The notes: generated from the sequence alone by a model not told the origin. Counted from the stretch's first letter, positions 41,204 to 49,642 are shown. The stretch: 64,000 nucleotides of DNA from CAZWLY01 sp964634465 (GCA_964634465.1 CAZWLY010000001.1:372001-436000), one strand, 5' to 3'. Made by a program: numbers and translations.

Positions 41204-42009
41204 GATTCACCCCCGGTCATGACGTTGTCGACTAACCAGTCGTCGGTCTGGCCGGCCTTGACCGCGGCCAGGTAGCCCTGGAGGTAGTCGTGATCGGCCT
41301 CGTAGAAGCCGGGACAGACGGTCGGCGCGCCCCCCCTCGGAGCCAGGATGATTTGGGAGACGTAAACCCAGGGCAGGCGCTTCATGTCTGGAGTGCGGAC
41401 CGCCGCCAAATCATCGACGATCGCCTCCACGGTGACGAAGGTGGTCTTGGCCGCCTTGGCGGCCAGGCCGGCGTCCGAGGCCCGGTCCATGAGTACATTG
41501 CCTTCCTCGTCGGCGTAGAAGGCGTGGATCAGGCAGAAGTCGGGGATGATCGGCGGGGTCAGAATCACCCGCTGGCCGGTGAAGGGGTCGGTGATCTGGC
41601 GCAAGTCCGGCCGGACCTTGAGGTAGTCCGAGCCGAAGTACGACCGAACCGGCATGAAGGGCAGTCCCTGGGCTCCGGCCCGGAGCCCGGCCAGCAGGGC
41701 CGGTCAGGAGGCGTCAACGGTTTTGATCAACCCCTCCTCCACCCCCTGGCGAAAGGCCGGGGCCAAGCCCAACTCGCCCAGCGACACCTGGGCCGTCTCG
41801 ACCACGGCCAGGGCGTTGCCGGCGGCCAGGAGCTCCACCGAAAAGCCGCCGGTGGGGCCGGTGACGACGTGCAGGTCGCGCACCCCCCGGCGAATCAGGG
41901 CCTTGGTCAGGGCCACCGGCTCCATGCGGTGCGCCCCGCCGATGGCGACGAGCGAGCCGTCGGCCACCAGTTCGGCCGCCTCATCCAAGCCGTTTATCCG
42001 TTCCGCCAT
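41200..42009 (-). CDS. CoA-transferase subunit A with in-frame UGA (candidate selenoprotein)
   Basis: Read through one TGA (41706-41704), this is a normal 269-residue class I CoA-transferase alpha subunit: MAERINGLDEAAELVADG, VAIGGAHRMEPVAL, HVVTGPTGGFSVELL, then after the TGA PALLAGLRAGAQGLPFMPVR, GQRVILTPPIIPDFCLIHAF and LPWVYVSQIILAPRGGAPT. Both sides are in the same frame, uninterrupted and family-like, and subunit B is intact. The UGA is codon 102. The mRNA has CCGGCCCTGCTGGCC, then a perfect hairpin GGGCTCC-GGGCC-GGAGCCC (41688-41670): its loop starts 22 bases after UGA with G first, which suits a bacterial SECIS. ATG 42009 has GAGGTG nearby. The alternative is a nonsense mutation or sequencing error. 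Confidence 0.72.
41670..41688 (-). promoter_or_regulatory. candidate bacterial SECIS hairpin
   Basis: GGGCTCC (41688-41682), loop GGGCC, GGAGCCC (41676-41670): seven perfect pairs, base 15 bases past the UGA, apical loop opening with G at 22 bases. Bacterial SECIS elements have a short stem with a G-containing apical loop about 16-37 bases from UGA. GC richness weakens the argument; CCGGCCC/GGGCCGG right after the UGA is an alternative fold. Confidence 0.45.
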
Positions 42010-42932
42010 CCACTCACCTCGCAGACTACGCTCCCGCCCCACGCGCCGGGCGCAAGCCCCAGCAGGTTCTCCATCATCGGCCCGGGGAAGGCCCACAGCT
42101 TGAGGTCCGCGCCGGCGTCCACCAGCTCGGGCTCGGGTTTTTCGAGGTCGAGGGCCGCCATCCGGGCGGCGTGCAGGCCGGCGGCGAGATCCTCGGCCGA
42201 GGCCGTCGCCAGGTTCAAACCGACCTCCGGCCGGGGCTCGGCCGGGCCCAACTCGGTCAGGATCGAGGCCAGATGGCCGATCACGACCGGTCCGGTCAGC
42301 CAGACCTCGGCCTGAACCGGCTCGGTCCGATAGAGCCCGGCCCAGGCCTTGAGCCTGAGATTGAGCAGGGGGTCGTCCGGCAGTTCCGGAATCTCCAGCG
42401 GGTCCAGGGCCTGGACCACCGCCTCGTCCCGATCCTCCTCGTCCTCGGCCTTGAGCCCCACCGCCGCGCCCAGGCCCGCCTCGTAGCTCCTGATGTCGTC
42501 GATCAACCGGTCCACCTCGCGGCGGCGCCGGTCGTACTCCTGGGCGATTAGAAAAAAGACGTGGTCGTGAAGAGACGCCTCCTCATCGGCTCGGCCGTAG
42601 CTCCTGATGGCCGACATCAGGGCCGAGGGCGAGGGGTCCTCGGGCTCGTCCCGGCCGAGAGCCAGGCCGCGCAGGTGGGCCAGTTCCTTGACGTCCTTGG
42701 CTCCCTCCACCCAAGAGTTGAACTCGGCCATGGCCGCCTTCACCGTCTTGGGGTCGAGATCGCCCGGCGTCCGAACGACCATCTTTCCGGACTCGATCGA
42801 GTCGGCCAGACCGTCCGGGGCGGCCAGCCCGATCGGCCGGTAGAGGTAGATCGTTTCCAAGAACGGCGCCAGCCTTTCGACCAGGGAGGGGGAGACGTCG
42901 GTGTAGGGAAAGATCAAAGCCGTCTGCTTCAT
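41994..42932 (-). CDS. uncharacterised protein of the CoA-transferase operon
   Basis: A 312-residue soluble protein that I cannot assign. It opens MKQTALIFPYTDVSPSLVE and continues FLETIYLYRPIGL; the middle is charged and helical (YDRRRREVDRLIDDIRSYEAG), and the C-terminal third has LTGPVVIGHLASILTELGP and KLWAFPGPMMENLLGLAPG. There is no signal peptide or TM helix. Its 3' end overlaps the CoA-transferase A start by 16 bases, so it is co-translated with that enzyme. A minus-strand TATAAT (42962-42957) and AAGGAACG before the ATG support the start. Confidence 0.7.
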   Translation of the reverse strand: MKQTALIFPYTDVSPSLVERLAPFLETIYLYRPIGLAAPDGLADSIESGKMVVRTPGDLDPKTVKAAMAEFNSWVEGAKDVKELAHLRGLALGRDEPEDPSPSALMSAIRSYGRADEEASLHDHVFFLIAQEYDRRRREVDRLIDDIRSYEAGLGAAVGLKAEDEEDRDEAVVQALDPLEIPELPDDPLLNLRLKAWAGLYRTEPVQAEVWLTGPVVIGHLASILTELGPAEPRPEVGLNLATASAEDLAAGLHAARMAALDLEKPEPELVDAGADLKLWAFPGPMMENLLGLAPGAWGGSVVCEVSGWRNG

Positions 42933-42956
42933 TTTCGTTATCGTTCCTTGATATTT

Positions 42957-43006
42957 ATTATATTTTCTCGGTGGTGTTAGTTTTTCTCCTGCAATTGTAG
43001 TATAAT
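42957..43006. promoter_or_regulatory. divergent promoter region
   Basis: A 50-base AT-rich core with a minus-strand TATAAT (42962-42957) for the CoA-transferase operon and a plus-strand TATAAT (43001-43006) for the small gene at 43016; the plus-strand -35 would be TTAGTT at 42977-42982 with an 18-base spacer. The -35 for the minus strand is weak. Confidence 0.55.
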
Positions 43007-43015
43007 GGCTTCTCC

Positions 43016-43249
43016 ATGGACAGGGAAATATTTCAGATGTCCTTGAGCGTGGAGGCCGTCAGCGCCTACATTCTCATCGACGAGCTGACCGCCTCGGGCG
43101 TCCGCCCGATCGGCGCCTCCGAGGTGGCGGCCGTGTGGAATTCGACCGAGGAAGCCTTGGGTCAGGCCCTCGACGAACTCACCCGCCGTCAGGTGTTGGC
43201 CCGGAATGGGGGCGAGATCACGCTTCTTCCCCAAAAGCGGTGGTTTTGA
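43016..43249 (+). CDS. small conserved-looking protein, possible winged-helix
   Basis: A 77-residue protein: SLSVEAVSAYILIDELTASG, then GASEVAAVWNSTEEALGQAL and DELTRRQVLARNGGEITLLP. The helix-turn-helix-wing order resembles a small winged-helix DNA-binding domain, but that is pattern reading only. ATG 43016 would lie about 4 bases after the predicted transcription start, nearly leaderless; the ATG at 43037 has AGGGA ten bases upstream and is the alternative. It is divergent from the CoA-transferase operon and may control it. Confidence 0.6.
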   Translation: MDREIFQMSLSVEAVSAYILIDELTASGVRPIGASEVAAVWNSTEEALGQALDELTRRQVLARNGGEITLLPQKRWF

Positions 43250-43446
43250 GGTAGAGGGTATTCCTCTCCGGGTCGGCGTATCGACGACGGACGGCAGTCT
43301 TTGTCCAGGACCGAGCAGGCGAGCGAATCCGGGTCGCAGCGGGGGGACGCTTCAAACCCGGCCGTCTCGTCCGCCGGTCGGGCGCTCCTGGATCGAAATT
43401 GCGTTCCATTGCTGTCTTGCTTCCTCAAGGGGATGGAGGGGGAACT

Positions 43447-45225
43447 GTGAGGCTGAAGTACAAGATTCTGGCGTCGGTTCTGGCGCTTCTTCTGGCTATG
43501 GGCGTTGGGTTGGGGGTGAGCACCGAACTGCTCAACACCCGCTCGACCAATGAACGGTTGGACTCGCGGATGCGGGCCAAGCAGGAGGAGTTGACCCGGA
43601 TCATCGCCTCCGAGGCCGACTGGTGCCTGAAGATGGCCTCGATTACGGCCGGGATCAGCGCGGTGGTCAAATCTTACGGTTTCCTGGACCAATTGGGCGA
43701 CATCAACGAGAAAGTGATGGCCGCCTTCCAGGAACAGTTCGTCGAGCACTTCCAGGCCTCGGCCAAGATGTTGAAGGCGACCGACGAGAAGCTGGAGCTG
43801 ATGCTCCATTTCCACCTGCCCGGACCACGATCACTGATCCGGTTGTGGAACCGCCGGGGCGGCGACGATCTGAGCGGGTATCGCCGTTCGCTGAAGGTGG
43901 TCCACGAGAGCGGCAAGCCGGTCGTCGGCCTGGAGTTGGATCGCTCCGGCCTGATGGTCTTGGGCGTCGCCCCCATATTCTTGAAAAACGGCAAGCTGGG
44001 CGGCTCGGTGGAATACATCAGCCGTTTGCCCGAGATACTGGCCCGGGCCCGGACCTCGGACAAGGAGGTCCTGGCGATCTACATTCCGGCCCGCCTCAAA
44101 GACGTCGCCGCCGAGCTCAAAGACGCGGCCGCCACCGGCGACTACCTGCTCGCCGCCGCCACCGACGAGAAGACCGCGGCCGGGATCATCGACCCTCGAT
44201 CTCTGGCCGCCGGCGAAAAGGAGACCGTGATCGAGCGGCGGGGCGCCTACATGACCGTCTATTTTCCGCTCAATGATTTCTCCGGCCAAACGGTGGCCGT
44301 GGCGGTGATCGCCGAGGACATCTCCGACGTTCTGGCCGCGTTCAAGACTTCCCGCTACGTATCCATCGGCGTCATTCTGGCCTTCTTGCTCCTGGGGCTG
44401 GGGGCGACCTTCTGGTTGGCCCGGAGCCTGACCGGCCCGCTCCACCGGATGATCGACACCCTGACCGAGAGCAGCGAGACCATCTCCCTTTCCTCGGCGG
44501 CGCTCTCGTCCGCCTCCCAGAAGATGGCCGAGTCGGCCTCGCAGCAAGCCGCCTCCCTGGAGGAGACCTCGGCCTCGCTGGAGGAGATGGCGGCCATGGT
44601 CCGGACCACGGCCGAGAACTCCACCCAAGCCGATCGACTCACCGACGAGGCCATCAAGGCCATCGAAACGGCCGGCAAGGCCATGGGGGAGATGGCCCGT
44701 TCGATGAGCCGGATCGCCGAACTGGGCGGCGAGACGGGCAAGATCGTTAGCTCGATCGACGAGATCGCCTTCCAGACCAATCTCTTGGCCTTGAACGCCG
44801 CCGTGGAGGCGGCCCGGGCCGGCGAGGCGGGTCAGGGCTTCGCCGTGGTCGCCGACGAGGTCCGCAACCTGGCCATGCGGGCGGCCGAGGCGGCCAAGGA
44901 CACCCAGGCCCTGGTCGACGACATGGTCGAACGAATCAACGTCGGCTCCCAGTTGGTGGAAGAAGCCCGCTCCAGCTTCCAGGAGGTTTCCCAAACGACC
45001 ACCAAGGTGGACGCTCTGGTCAAGGAGATATCCTCGGCCACCTCGGAGCAGACCCAAGGCATCGACCAGATCAACACCGCCGTCACCGAGATGGACCGGG
45101 TGGTCCAGGGCTACGCCGCCCACGCCGAGGAGTCGGCCTCCTCGGCCCAGGACATGGACCGCCAGGCCCACGTGTTGACCGACATGGTCGGCGCCCTGGC
45201 GGCGATCGTGTCTTCCAAAAAGTAG
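43447..45225 (+). CDS. methyl-accepting chemotaxis protein
   Basis: A 592-residue chemoreceptor. TM1 at about 7-25, a periplasmic ligand domain of about 270 residues (double-CACHE-like; GKPVVGLELDRSGLMVLGVAP, KNGKLGGSVEYIS), TM2 near 300-322 (YVSIGVILAFLLLGLGATFWL), a HAMP segment and a cytoplasmic signalling domain with the hallmark tip DEIAFQTNLLALNAAVEAAR, GEAGQGFAVVADEVRNLAMR. It relays ligand binding to CheA. The GTG at 43447 follows GGAGGG. No che genes are adjacent, so it is an orphan receptor. Confidence 0.92.
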   Translation: MRLKYKILASVLALLLAMGVGLGVSTELLNTRSTNERLDSRMRAKQEELTRIIASEADWCLKMASITAGISAVVKSYGFLDQLGDINEKVMAAFQEQFVEHFQASAKMLKATDEKLELMLHFHLPGPRSLIRLWNRRGGDDLSGYRRSLKVVHESGKPVVGLELDRSGLMVLGVAPIFLKNGKLGGSVEYISRLPEILARARTSDKEVLAIYIPARLKDVAAELKDAAATGDYLLAAATDEKTAAGIIDPRSLAAGEKETVIERRGAYMTVYFPLNDFSGQTVAVAVIAEDISDVLAAFKTSRYVSIGVILAFLLLGLGATFWLARSLTGPLHRMIDTLTESSETISLSSAALSSASQKMAESASQQAASLEETSASLEEMAAMVRTTAENSTQADRLTDEAIKAIETAGKAMGEMARSMSRIAELGGETGKIVSSIDEIAFQTNLLALNAAVEAARAGEAGQGFAVVADEVRNLAMRAAEAAKDTQALVDDMVERINVGSQLVEEARSSFQEVSQTTTKVDALVKEISSATSEQTQGIDQINTAVTEMDRVVQGYAAHAEESASSAQDMDRQAHVLTDMVGALAAIVSSKK

Positions 45226-45306
45226 CCTTTCCGGCGCCGACTTGGGCGTCCTCCGGCTTGCCCGCCGGCCCGGGCTCTGGTAGGGTTGGGGCCGGAGGAT
45301 TCTCGA

Positions 45307-46245
45307 ATGAAACGCGTCGGATTGGTGCCCAAGCCCAGCCTGGCCCGACCGGAGGCGGCCGGCAAGGAACAGCTCCTGCCCCTGGTCAGGAAACTGCTGG
45401 AATGGCTCGCCGTCCGGGGGGTGAAGGCGGCCGTCTCGCCCGAGCTGCTGGCCCTGCTCGATTCGGTCGGCATCGACTCGGTGACCGAGCTGACCGGCCA
45501 GGCCTACGCCGAACAAGACCTGATCGTCGTCCTGGGCGGGGACGGGACCATGCTCCACGCCGCCCGCCGCCTCGGCCAGAGCGATGTCCCGCTTTTGGGG
45601 GTCAACCTGGGCGGGTTGGGCTTCTTGACCGCGGTCACGGTCGGCGAACTCTTCGACACTCTGGAAATGATCGCCGCCGGCAAGCTGACCCCTGAGGAAC
45701 GGATGCGCTTGAGCGTCAACGTCAGGCGGGGCGAGGAGGTCGTCTTCGAGAGCCTGGTCTTGAACGACGCCGTGTTGACCAAGGGGGCGCTGGCCAGGAT
45801 CGTCGATTTGAGCGCCTCCATCGACGGTCAGCACTTGACCCGCTACCGGGCCGACGGGTTGATCGTGGCTACGCCCACCGGCTCCACCGCCTACAACCTC
45901 TCGGCCGGCGGGCCGATCCTCCATCCGACCCTGGAGGCGATGATCCTGACGCCGATCTGCCCCTTCACCCTGGCCAATCGGCCGCTGGTCATCTCCCACG
46001 CCTCCGAGGTGACCATCTGGGCCGAGGACAGCGCCGAAGACCTCTACCTGACCTGCGACGGCCAGCAAGGCACGCCGCTTCAGGGCGGCGATGTGATCAC
46101 CATCGGCCGGGCCGGCGGGCTCAAGCTGATGCCGTCGCCGTTCCACGGCCACTTCGCGATTCTTCGGACCAAGCTGGGCTGGGGCCTGGCCGGTTCGAGC
46201 GGCGCCTCCTTCAATCACTGCACCGTGCCGCCGGAGGGGGTATAG
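45307..46245 (+). CDS. nadK: NAD kinase
   Basis: A 312-residue NAD kinase, which phosphorylates NAD to NADP. VVLGGDGTMLHAARR has the catalytic GGDGT, followed by NLGGLGFLT, VLNDAVLTKG, DGLIVATPTGSTAYNLSAGGPI and CDGQQGTPL. ATG 45307 has GGAGGA eight bases before it. The dtd gene starts directly at the next base after its stop. Confidence 0.94.
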   Translation: MKRVGLVPKPSLARPEAAGKEQLLPLVRKLLEWLAVRGVKAAVSPELLALLDSVGIDSVTELTGQAYAEQDLIVVLGGDGTMLHAARRLGQSDVPLLGVNLGGLGFLTAVTVGELFDTLEMIAAGKLTPEERMRLSVNVRRGEEVVFESLVLNDAVLTKGALARIVDLSASIDGQHLTRYRADGLIVATPTGSTAYNLSAGGPILHPTLEAMILTPICPFTLANRPLVISHASEVTIWAEDSAEDLYLTCDGQQGTPLQGGDVITIGRAGGLKLMPSPFHGHFAILRTKLGWGLAGSSGASFNHCTVPPEGV

Positions 46246-46689
46246 ATGCGGGCGGTCATCCAGCGGGTCGCCCGAGCCTGGGTCGAGGTCGAGGGCCGGC
46301 GCACCGGATCGATAGATCGCGGCCTGTTGATTCTGCTCGGGGTGGCCGAAGGTGACACCGAGGCCGAGGCCGTGAAGCTGGCCGACAAGACGGCCAAGAT
46401 GAGGCTCTTCCCCTCGGACAAGGGACATTTCGACCTGGACGTAACCGAGGTCGGGGGCGGGGTCCTGGTCGTGAGCCAGTTCACCCTTCACGCCGATACC
46501 AGGAAAGGCCGCCGCCCGTCGTTCTCCAAGGCGGCCCGACCCGAGACGGCCGAACCGCTTTACGAGGTCTTCATGGCCGCCTTGCGGGAGAAGGGACTTG
46601 TGGTGGAATCCGGCGAGTTCGGAGCGATGATGGCGGTGAACCTGGTCAACGACGGCCCGGTGACCATAATTATGGATACCGACGAGTGA
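46246..46689 (+). CDS. dtd: D-aminoacyl-tRNA deacylase
   Basis: A 147-residue protein matching Dtd throughout: RAVIQRVARAWVEVEGR at the start, GLLILLGVAEGDTE, KMRLFPS, the active-site VVSQFTLHADTRKGRRPSFS and NDGPVTIIMDT with the Gly-cisPro region. It hydrolyses D-aminoacyl-tRNA so that D-residues are not used in translation. It abuts nadK (TAG then ATG). Confidence 0.94.
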   Translation: MRAVIQRVARAWVEVEGRRTGSIDRGLLILLGVAEGDTEAEAVKLADKTAKMRLFPSDKGHFDLDVTEVGGGVLVVSQFTLHADTRKGRRPSFSKAARPETAEPLYEVFMAALREKGLVVESGEFGAMMAVNLVNDGPVTIIMDTDE

Positions 46690-46705
46690 GACGCCGGAGG
46701 GGAGG

Positions 46706-47173
46706 ATGACCGACAACGCCAACGACCTGCCGCCGTGCCTGATCTACATCGACAAGGAGGGCCGGTTGTGGCACCAGGGCGCGGAGATGATTCACGCCGG
46801 CATCAACTCGCTGATGCTGGAGCACATCACCCTCGAAGACGGCCGCTACATCATCGAGTTTCGGGGACAGCGCTGCTACGTCGAGGTGGAGGACACGGCC
46901 CTGGTGGTCCAACGGGTCAGTCTGGACCGGGAGGGTGGATCGAGTTTGAAGATATTGCTTTCCGACGGCCGAACCGAAGAGCTGAACCCGGACCTGCTCT
47001 GGATCGGCCGGGACAACGTGATCTACACCAAGGTTCGGGACGGCAAGCTCCCGGCCCGTTTTTTGCGTCAGGCCTATTACCAGTTGGCCGAGTTCATCGA
47101 GGAGGTGGACGGCGGCTACGCCCTGAAGTTGGGCGGGAAGCTGCATCACATAGTCCAGGGCCGGCCCCAGTAG
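46706..47173 (+). CDS. DUF1285-like protein
   Basis: A 155-residue cytoplasmic protein. PPCLIYIDKEGRLWHQGAEMIHAGINSLML and the following GRYIIEFRGQRCYVEVEDTALVV resemble DUF1285 proteins, which share a start with a GxxxYxG-type strand pair and a VEVEDxPFVV block. The C-terminal half, DLLWIGRDNVIYTKVRDG and FLRQAYYQLAEF, is compatible. No function is known. GGAGGGGAGG precedes the ATG. It probably belongs to the nadK-dtd operon. Confidence 0.65.
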   Translation: MTDNANDLPPCLIYIDKEGRLWHQGAEMIHAGINSLMLEHITLEDGRYIIEFRGQRCYVEVEDTALVVQRVSLDREGGSSLKILLSDGRTEELNPDLLWIGRDNVIYTKVRDGKLPARFLRQAYYQLAEFIEEVDGGYALKLGGKLHHIVQGRPQ

Positions 47174-47356
47174 TCGGTTCGGCTCGGATACCCAGCCGCC
47201 AAAATGCTTGCCCGCCGCCGGTTGGCCGTCGAACCCGGTTTTCGCCTCCAACCCCAAGCGATGACTTCCAGACCCGGCCCCATCGGCCGAGGGGAGGGCG
47301 GATTCCCGAAGGCGACCGATTGTATATTGGCCTATCAATATATATCAACATAATAC

Positions 47357-47385
47357 TTGACCTGATAATATTTGTCAGGTATTAT
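47357..47385 (+). promoter_or_regulatory. promoter with embedded operator before the tandem RHH-like gene
   Basis: TTGACC (47357-47362), 17 bases, TATTAT (47380-47385). Between and over these lies the inverted repeat ACCTGA (47360-47365)/TCAGGT (47375-47380), with outer AATAC/GTATT, so a bound protein would occlude RNA polymerase. The surrounding 80 bases are strikingly AT-rich for this genome. Confidence 0.6.
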
Positions 47386-47413
47386 CCAACCGACCGGTAG
47401 GGGAGCGGGTAAG

Positions 47414-47821
47414 ATGGTCAAGTTCGTTCTGGAAGAGCTTGGGCCGAGTCGCGAGGCCGAACCCAAGACGCCTCTGTCAACCTCCCTGCCCCAGCGCCAG
47501 TTGGAGTTATTGAATGACGTCGCCCGGCGGTTGAGGCGGGGAAAGGCCGTTTTGTTCCGGACCTCTCTCCATCTTCTCTTCAGCCGCGACGAGGCCGAGC
47601 GAGAAAATATCTTGATGTCTTATTACCGGGCCGGTCGCCAAGGTCCGCCAAAGCCCTTGACCACCACCCTGACCTTGAGCCAAAAAGAGAACTTGAGCCG
47701 CCTCGCCATGACCTTGCATCGCCCCAAAGCCGATCTGGTCCGGGCGGCCCTGTTCGATTTCTTCAACCTGACCGCCGCCGATCAGGAGCGGGCGGTGATA
47801 GAGTATTTGTCCGCGCAATGA
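47414..47821 (+). CDS. tandem ribbon-helix-helix-like small protein
   Basis: A 135-residue protein containing two homologous units of about 50 residues: STSLPQRQLELLNDVARRL (then RRGKAVLFRTSLHLLFSRDE) and TTTLTLSQKENLSRLAMTL (then HRPKADLVRAALFDFFNLTA). Each has a short strand, a helix, a K-A-x-L-x-R turn and a second helix, the pattern of a ribbon-helix-helix repressor; two fused copies would form one DNA-binding dimer in a single chain. The palindrome in its own promoter suggests autoregulation. This assignment is pattern reading. Its TGA overlaps the next ATG. Confidence 0.6.
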   Translation: MVKFVLEELGPSREAEPKTPLSTSLPQRQLELLNDVARRLRRGKAVLFRTSLHLLFSRDEAERENILMSYYRAGRQGPPKPLTTTLTLSQKENLSRLAMTLHRPKADLVRAALFDFFNLTAADQERAVIEYLSAQ

Positions 47822-48228
47822 TGAAGTCGTGGCTCAAACCAGCCCTTTTCGTTTTTGCTCTGGCGATTGGATTCGCCCTTGCAGCCGAGCAGGTCGGCCT
47901 CGATTGCCGCGGCGGGTTGGGCCGGGAGGTCATGGCCGCCCGCCAGGCCGGGCCTGGCGGCTCGGCCCGAGAGGTCTACGCCCAGGCCCTGGCCGCCTAC
48001 TACGTCGGCGAGTACGACCGGGCGGCGGCTCTGTTCGATCGTCTTACCGGCCGGGTGCCGGCCGATCTTGAAGACGACCTGCTCTTCTGGCAGGGCGAGT
48101 GCGCCTTCCGCCTGGGGCGGGTGGAGGCGGCCCGAGCCGCCTTCCTCGAAAGCCTGACCCAAATGCCGAACGGGCCGAGGGCCAAAACCGCCTCCAGCCG
48201 CCTGGCGCTGCTGGCCAACGGGGGCTAG
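47818..48228 (+). CDS. secreted TPR-like protein
   Basis: A 136-residue protein with a signal peptide (MKSWLKPALFVFALAIGFALA) and a tetratricopeptide-like helical region: AREVYAQALAAYYVGEYDRAAALFDRL, then DLLFWQGECAFRLGRVEAARAAFLESL. This resembles the C-terminal TPR part of CpoB/YbgF but is shorter. ATGATGA overlaps the preceding stop. It is probably periplasmic and forms an operon with its neighbours. Confidence 0.7.
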   Translation: MMKSWLKPALFVFALAIGFALAAEQVGLDCRGGLGREVMAARQAGPGGSAREVYAQALAAYYVGEYDRAAALFDRLTGRVPADLEDDLLFWQGECAFRLGRVEAARAAFLESLTQMPNGPRAKTASSRLALLANGG

Positions 48229-48231
48229 GCC

Positions 48232-49617
48232 GTGGACGGCGCTCCGGCCCGATTCGGAACATCTGGTCGGCGTCGCTGGCTGTGGATAACGACGGCAATC
48301 GTTTTCGGCCTCTTCGTTCTGGCGGCGGTCTACATCTGGGCCGCCGTGGTCAGCATCAACGACGAACTCGCTCCGGCCGACGCTTTCGCGCCGGTGGCCC
48401 TCAGGCCGTTGCCCTATCCCTACAAGGCCGCCCTGGGTTTGACCCTGGCTCCCGGTCAGAGCTTGAGCCTGCCCGATTACTTCGAGGCGCTGAGTTATCT
48501 CAACACCCGACAGACGACCCGCTGGGGTCGCGGCCTGGGCCTGGAGGTCGGGGGCGCGTTCACCTTTTACGCCCCCGCCGATGACTGGCCGGCCTACTTC
48601 AATCCGCCCGGTCCGGAGGGCGCGGCCAACCGCCGGGTCTTCAATCGGCTGCTTAGAGCCGGTTGGATAGACGTGCTGGACTCCTTTGGCTGGCGGGAGC
48701 GCTTCACCCGGAACGACGCGGACAGGGCGCTGACCGAATTGGAGCACCAGGGGCTGGCGGTCAGGGTCTGGGCCGACCGGTTCCCCAGCGCCGACAACCT
48801 GGCTCTGGAAGGCGGCCGCGGCGATCATCCCAGCCGCATCGCCTACCATCTCGACCTGTCCCTCAAGGCGGGCCTGCGCTATTTCTGGCTGGGTCGGACG
48901 ACGCCGATTCTGGGCCAGGACGTCCCGGTCGGACTGGACGGTTTCACCTGTCAAATGGGCTCCCAGGGGCTGGTCTCGTCGCTGTGGAACCTCGGCCGGG
49001 CGCTGGGCGACTACGTTCTGGCCGTGGTCGGCTTGCCCAGGGGCGACGCCTTCAGAGGCAATCGCCTGCTGGCTCCGGTGAGCTTCAAGGACGGTTCCAT
49101 CGCCTACGAATACCTGCGCTACCGCCCCCTCGGCCGACCGGCCGGGCTGCTGGCGCTCAATCCAGACTGTCTCGACTCTCTCGCCGCCAAGGGCGGCAAG
49201 ATGATCGTCTACCACGAGCTCAAACCGATCGGCGGCCAGGTGTGGTCTCCGGCGGAACTGGCGGTGCTCGAAGATCTGGCCCGGCGGCGCCGCCGGGGCG
49301 AGCTCCTGGTCACCACCGCCGCCCGGCTGTTGACCTTCACCCAGGTCGTCGACGGGCTCAAGTGGCGCTTCGAGCAGGAGGGGAGTCGGGTGCGTATCTA
49401 CCTGGAGAGCCTCGACGACGCCGTCACCGGGCCCAGACCGCCCAAGTTGGAGGAACTGGCCGGACTGACCTTCTACGTCCCCCGGGCGGCCGAGGCGCGG
49501 GTCTTTTTGAAGGGCAAGGAGGTGACGATAAGACGCTGCCTGATCGACCACACCGGCCGGGAGTCGGTCTCCTTGCCCTGGCCTCGGCTGAGCCGGCCGG
49601 ACCTGAATCCGCGATAA
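48232..49617 (+). CDS. membrane-anchored protein of unknown function
   Basis: A 461-residue protein with one N-terminal TM helix (WLWITTAIVFGLFVLAAVYIWAAV) and a large periplasmic part. PYPYKAALGLTLAPGQSLSLPDYFEALSYL and HPSRIAYHLDLSLKAGLRYFWLGR hint at a polysaccharide-deacetylase-like (NodB) barrel, and the C-terminal VTTAARLLTFTQVVDGLKWRF to YVPRAAEARVFLKG region looks like the beta-rich tail of such enzymes, but I do not see the metal-binding DD/HxxxH set. Starts at GTG 48232, three bases after the TPR gene. Function unassigned. Confidence 0.55.
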   Translation: MDGAPARFGTSGRRRWLWITTAIVFGLFVLAAVYIWAAVVSINDELAPADAFAPVALRPLPYPYKAALGLTLAPGQSLSLPDYFEALSYLNTRQTTRWGRGLGLEVGGAFTFYAPADDWPAYFNPPGPEGAANRRVFNRLLRAGWIDVLDSFGWRERFTRNDADRALTELEHQGLAVRVWADRFPSADNLALEGGRGDHPSRIAYHLDLSLKAGLRYFWLGRTTPILGQDVPVGLDGFTCQMGSQGLVSSLWNLGRALGDYVLAVVGLPRGDAFRGNRLLAPVSFKDGSIAYEYLRYRPLGRPAGLLALNPDCLDSLAAKGGKMIVYHELKPIGGQVWSPAELAVLEDLARRRRRGELLVTTAARLLTFTQVVDGLKWRFEQEGSRVRIYLESLDDAVTGPRPPKLEELAGLTFYVPRAAEARVFLKGKEVTIRRCLIDHTGRESVSLPWPRLSRPDLNPR

Positions 49618-49642
49618 TCGACTTTCCCATCAGGAGACGCCC

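Noticed and set aside
41704..42009. Treating the CoA-transferase A gene as two separate genes (42009-41704 and 41655-41200)
   Set aside because: Both parts are in one frame and together make a normal-length subunit; the ATG at 41655 lies inside the family core and has no credible independent role.
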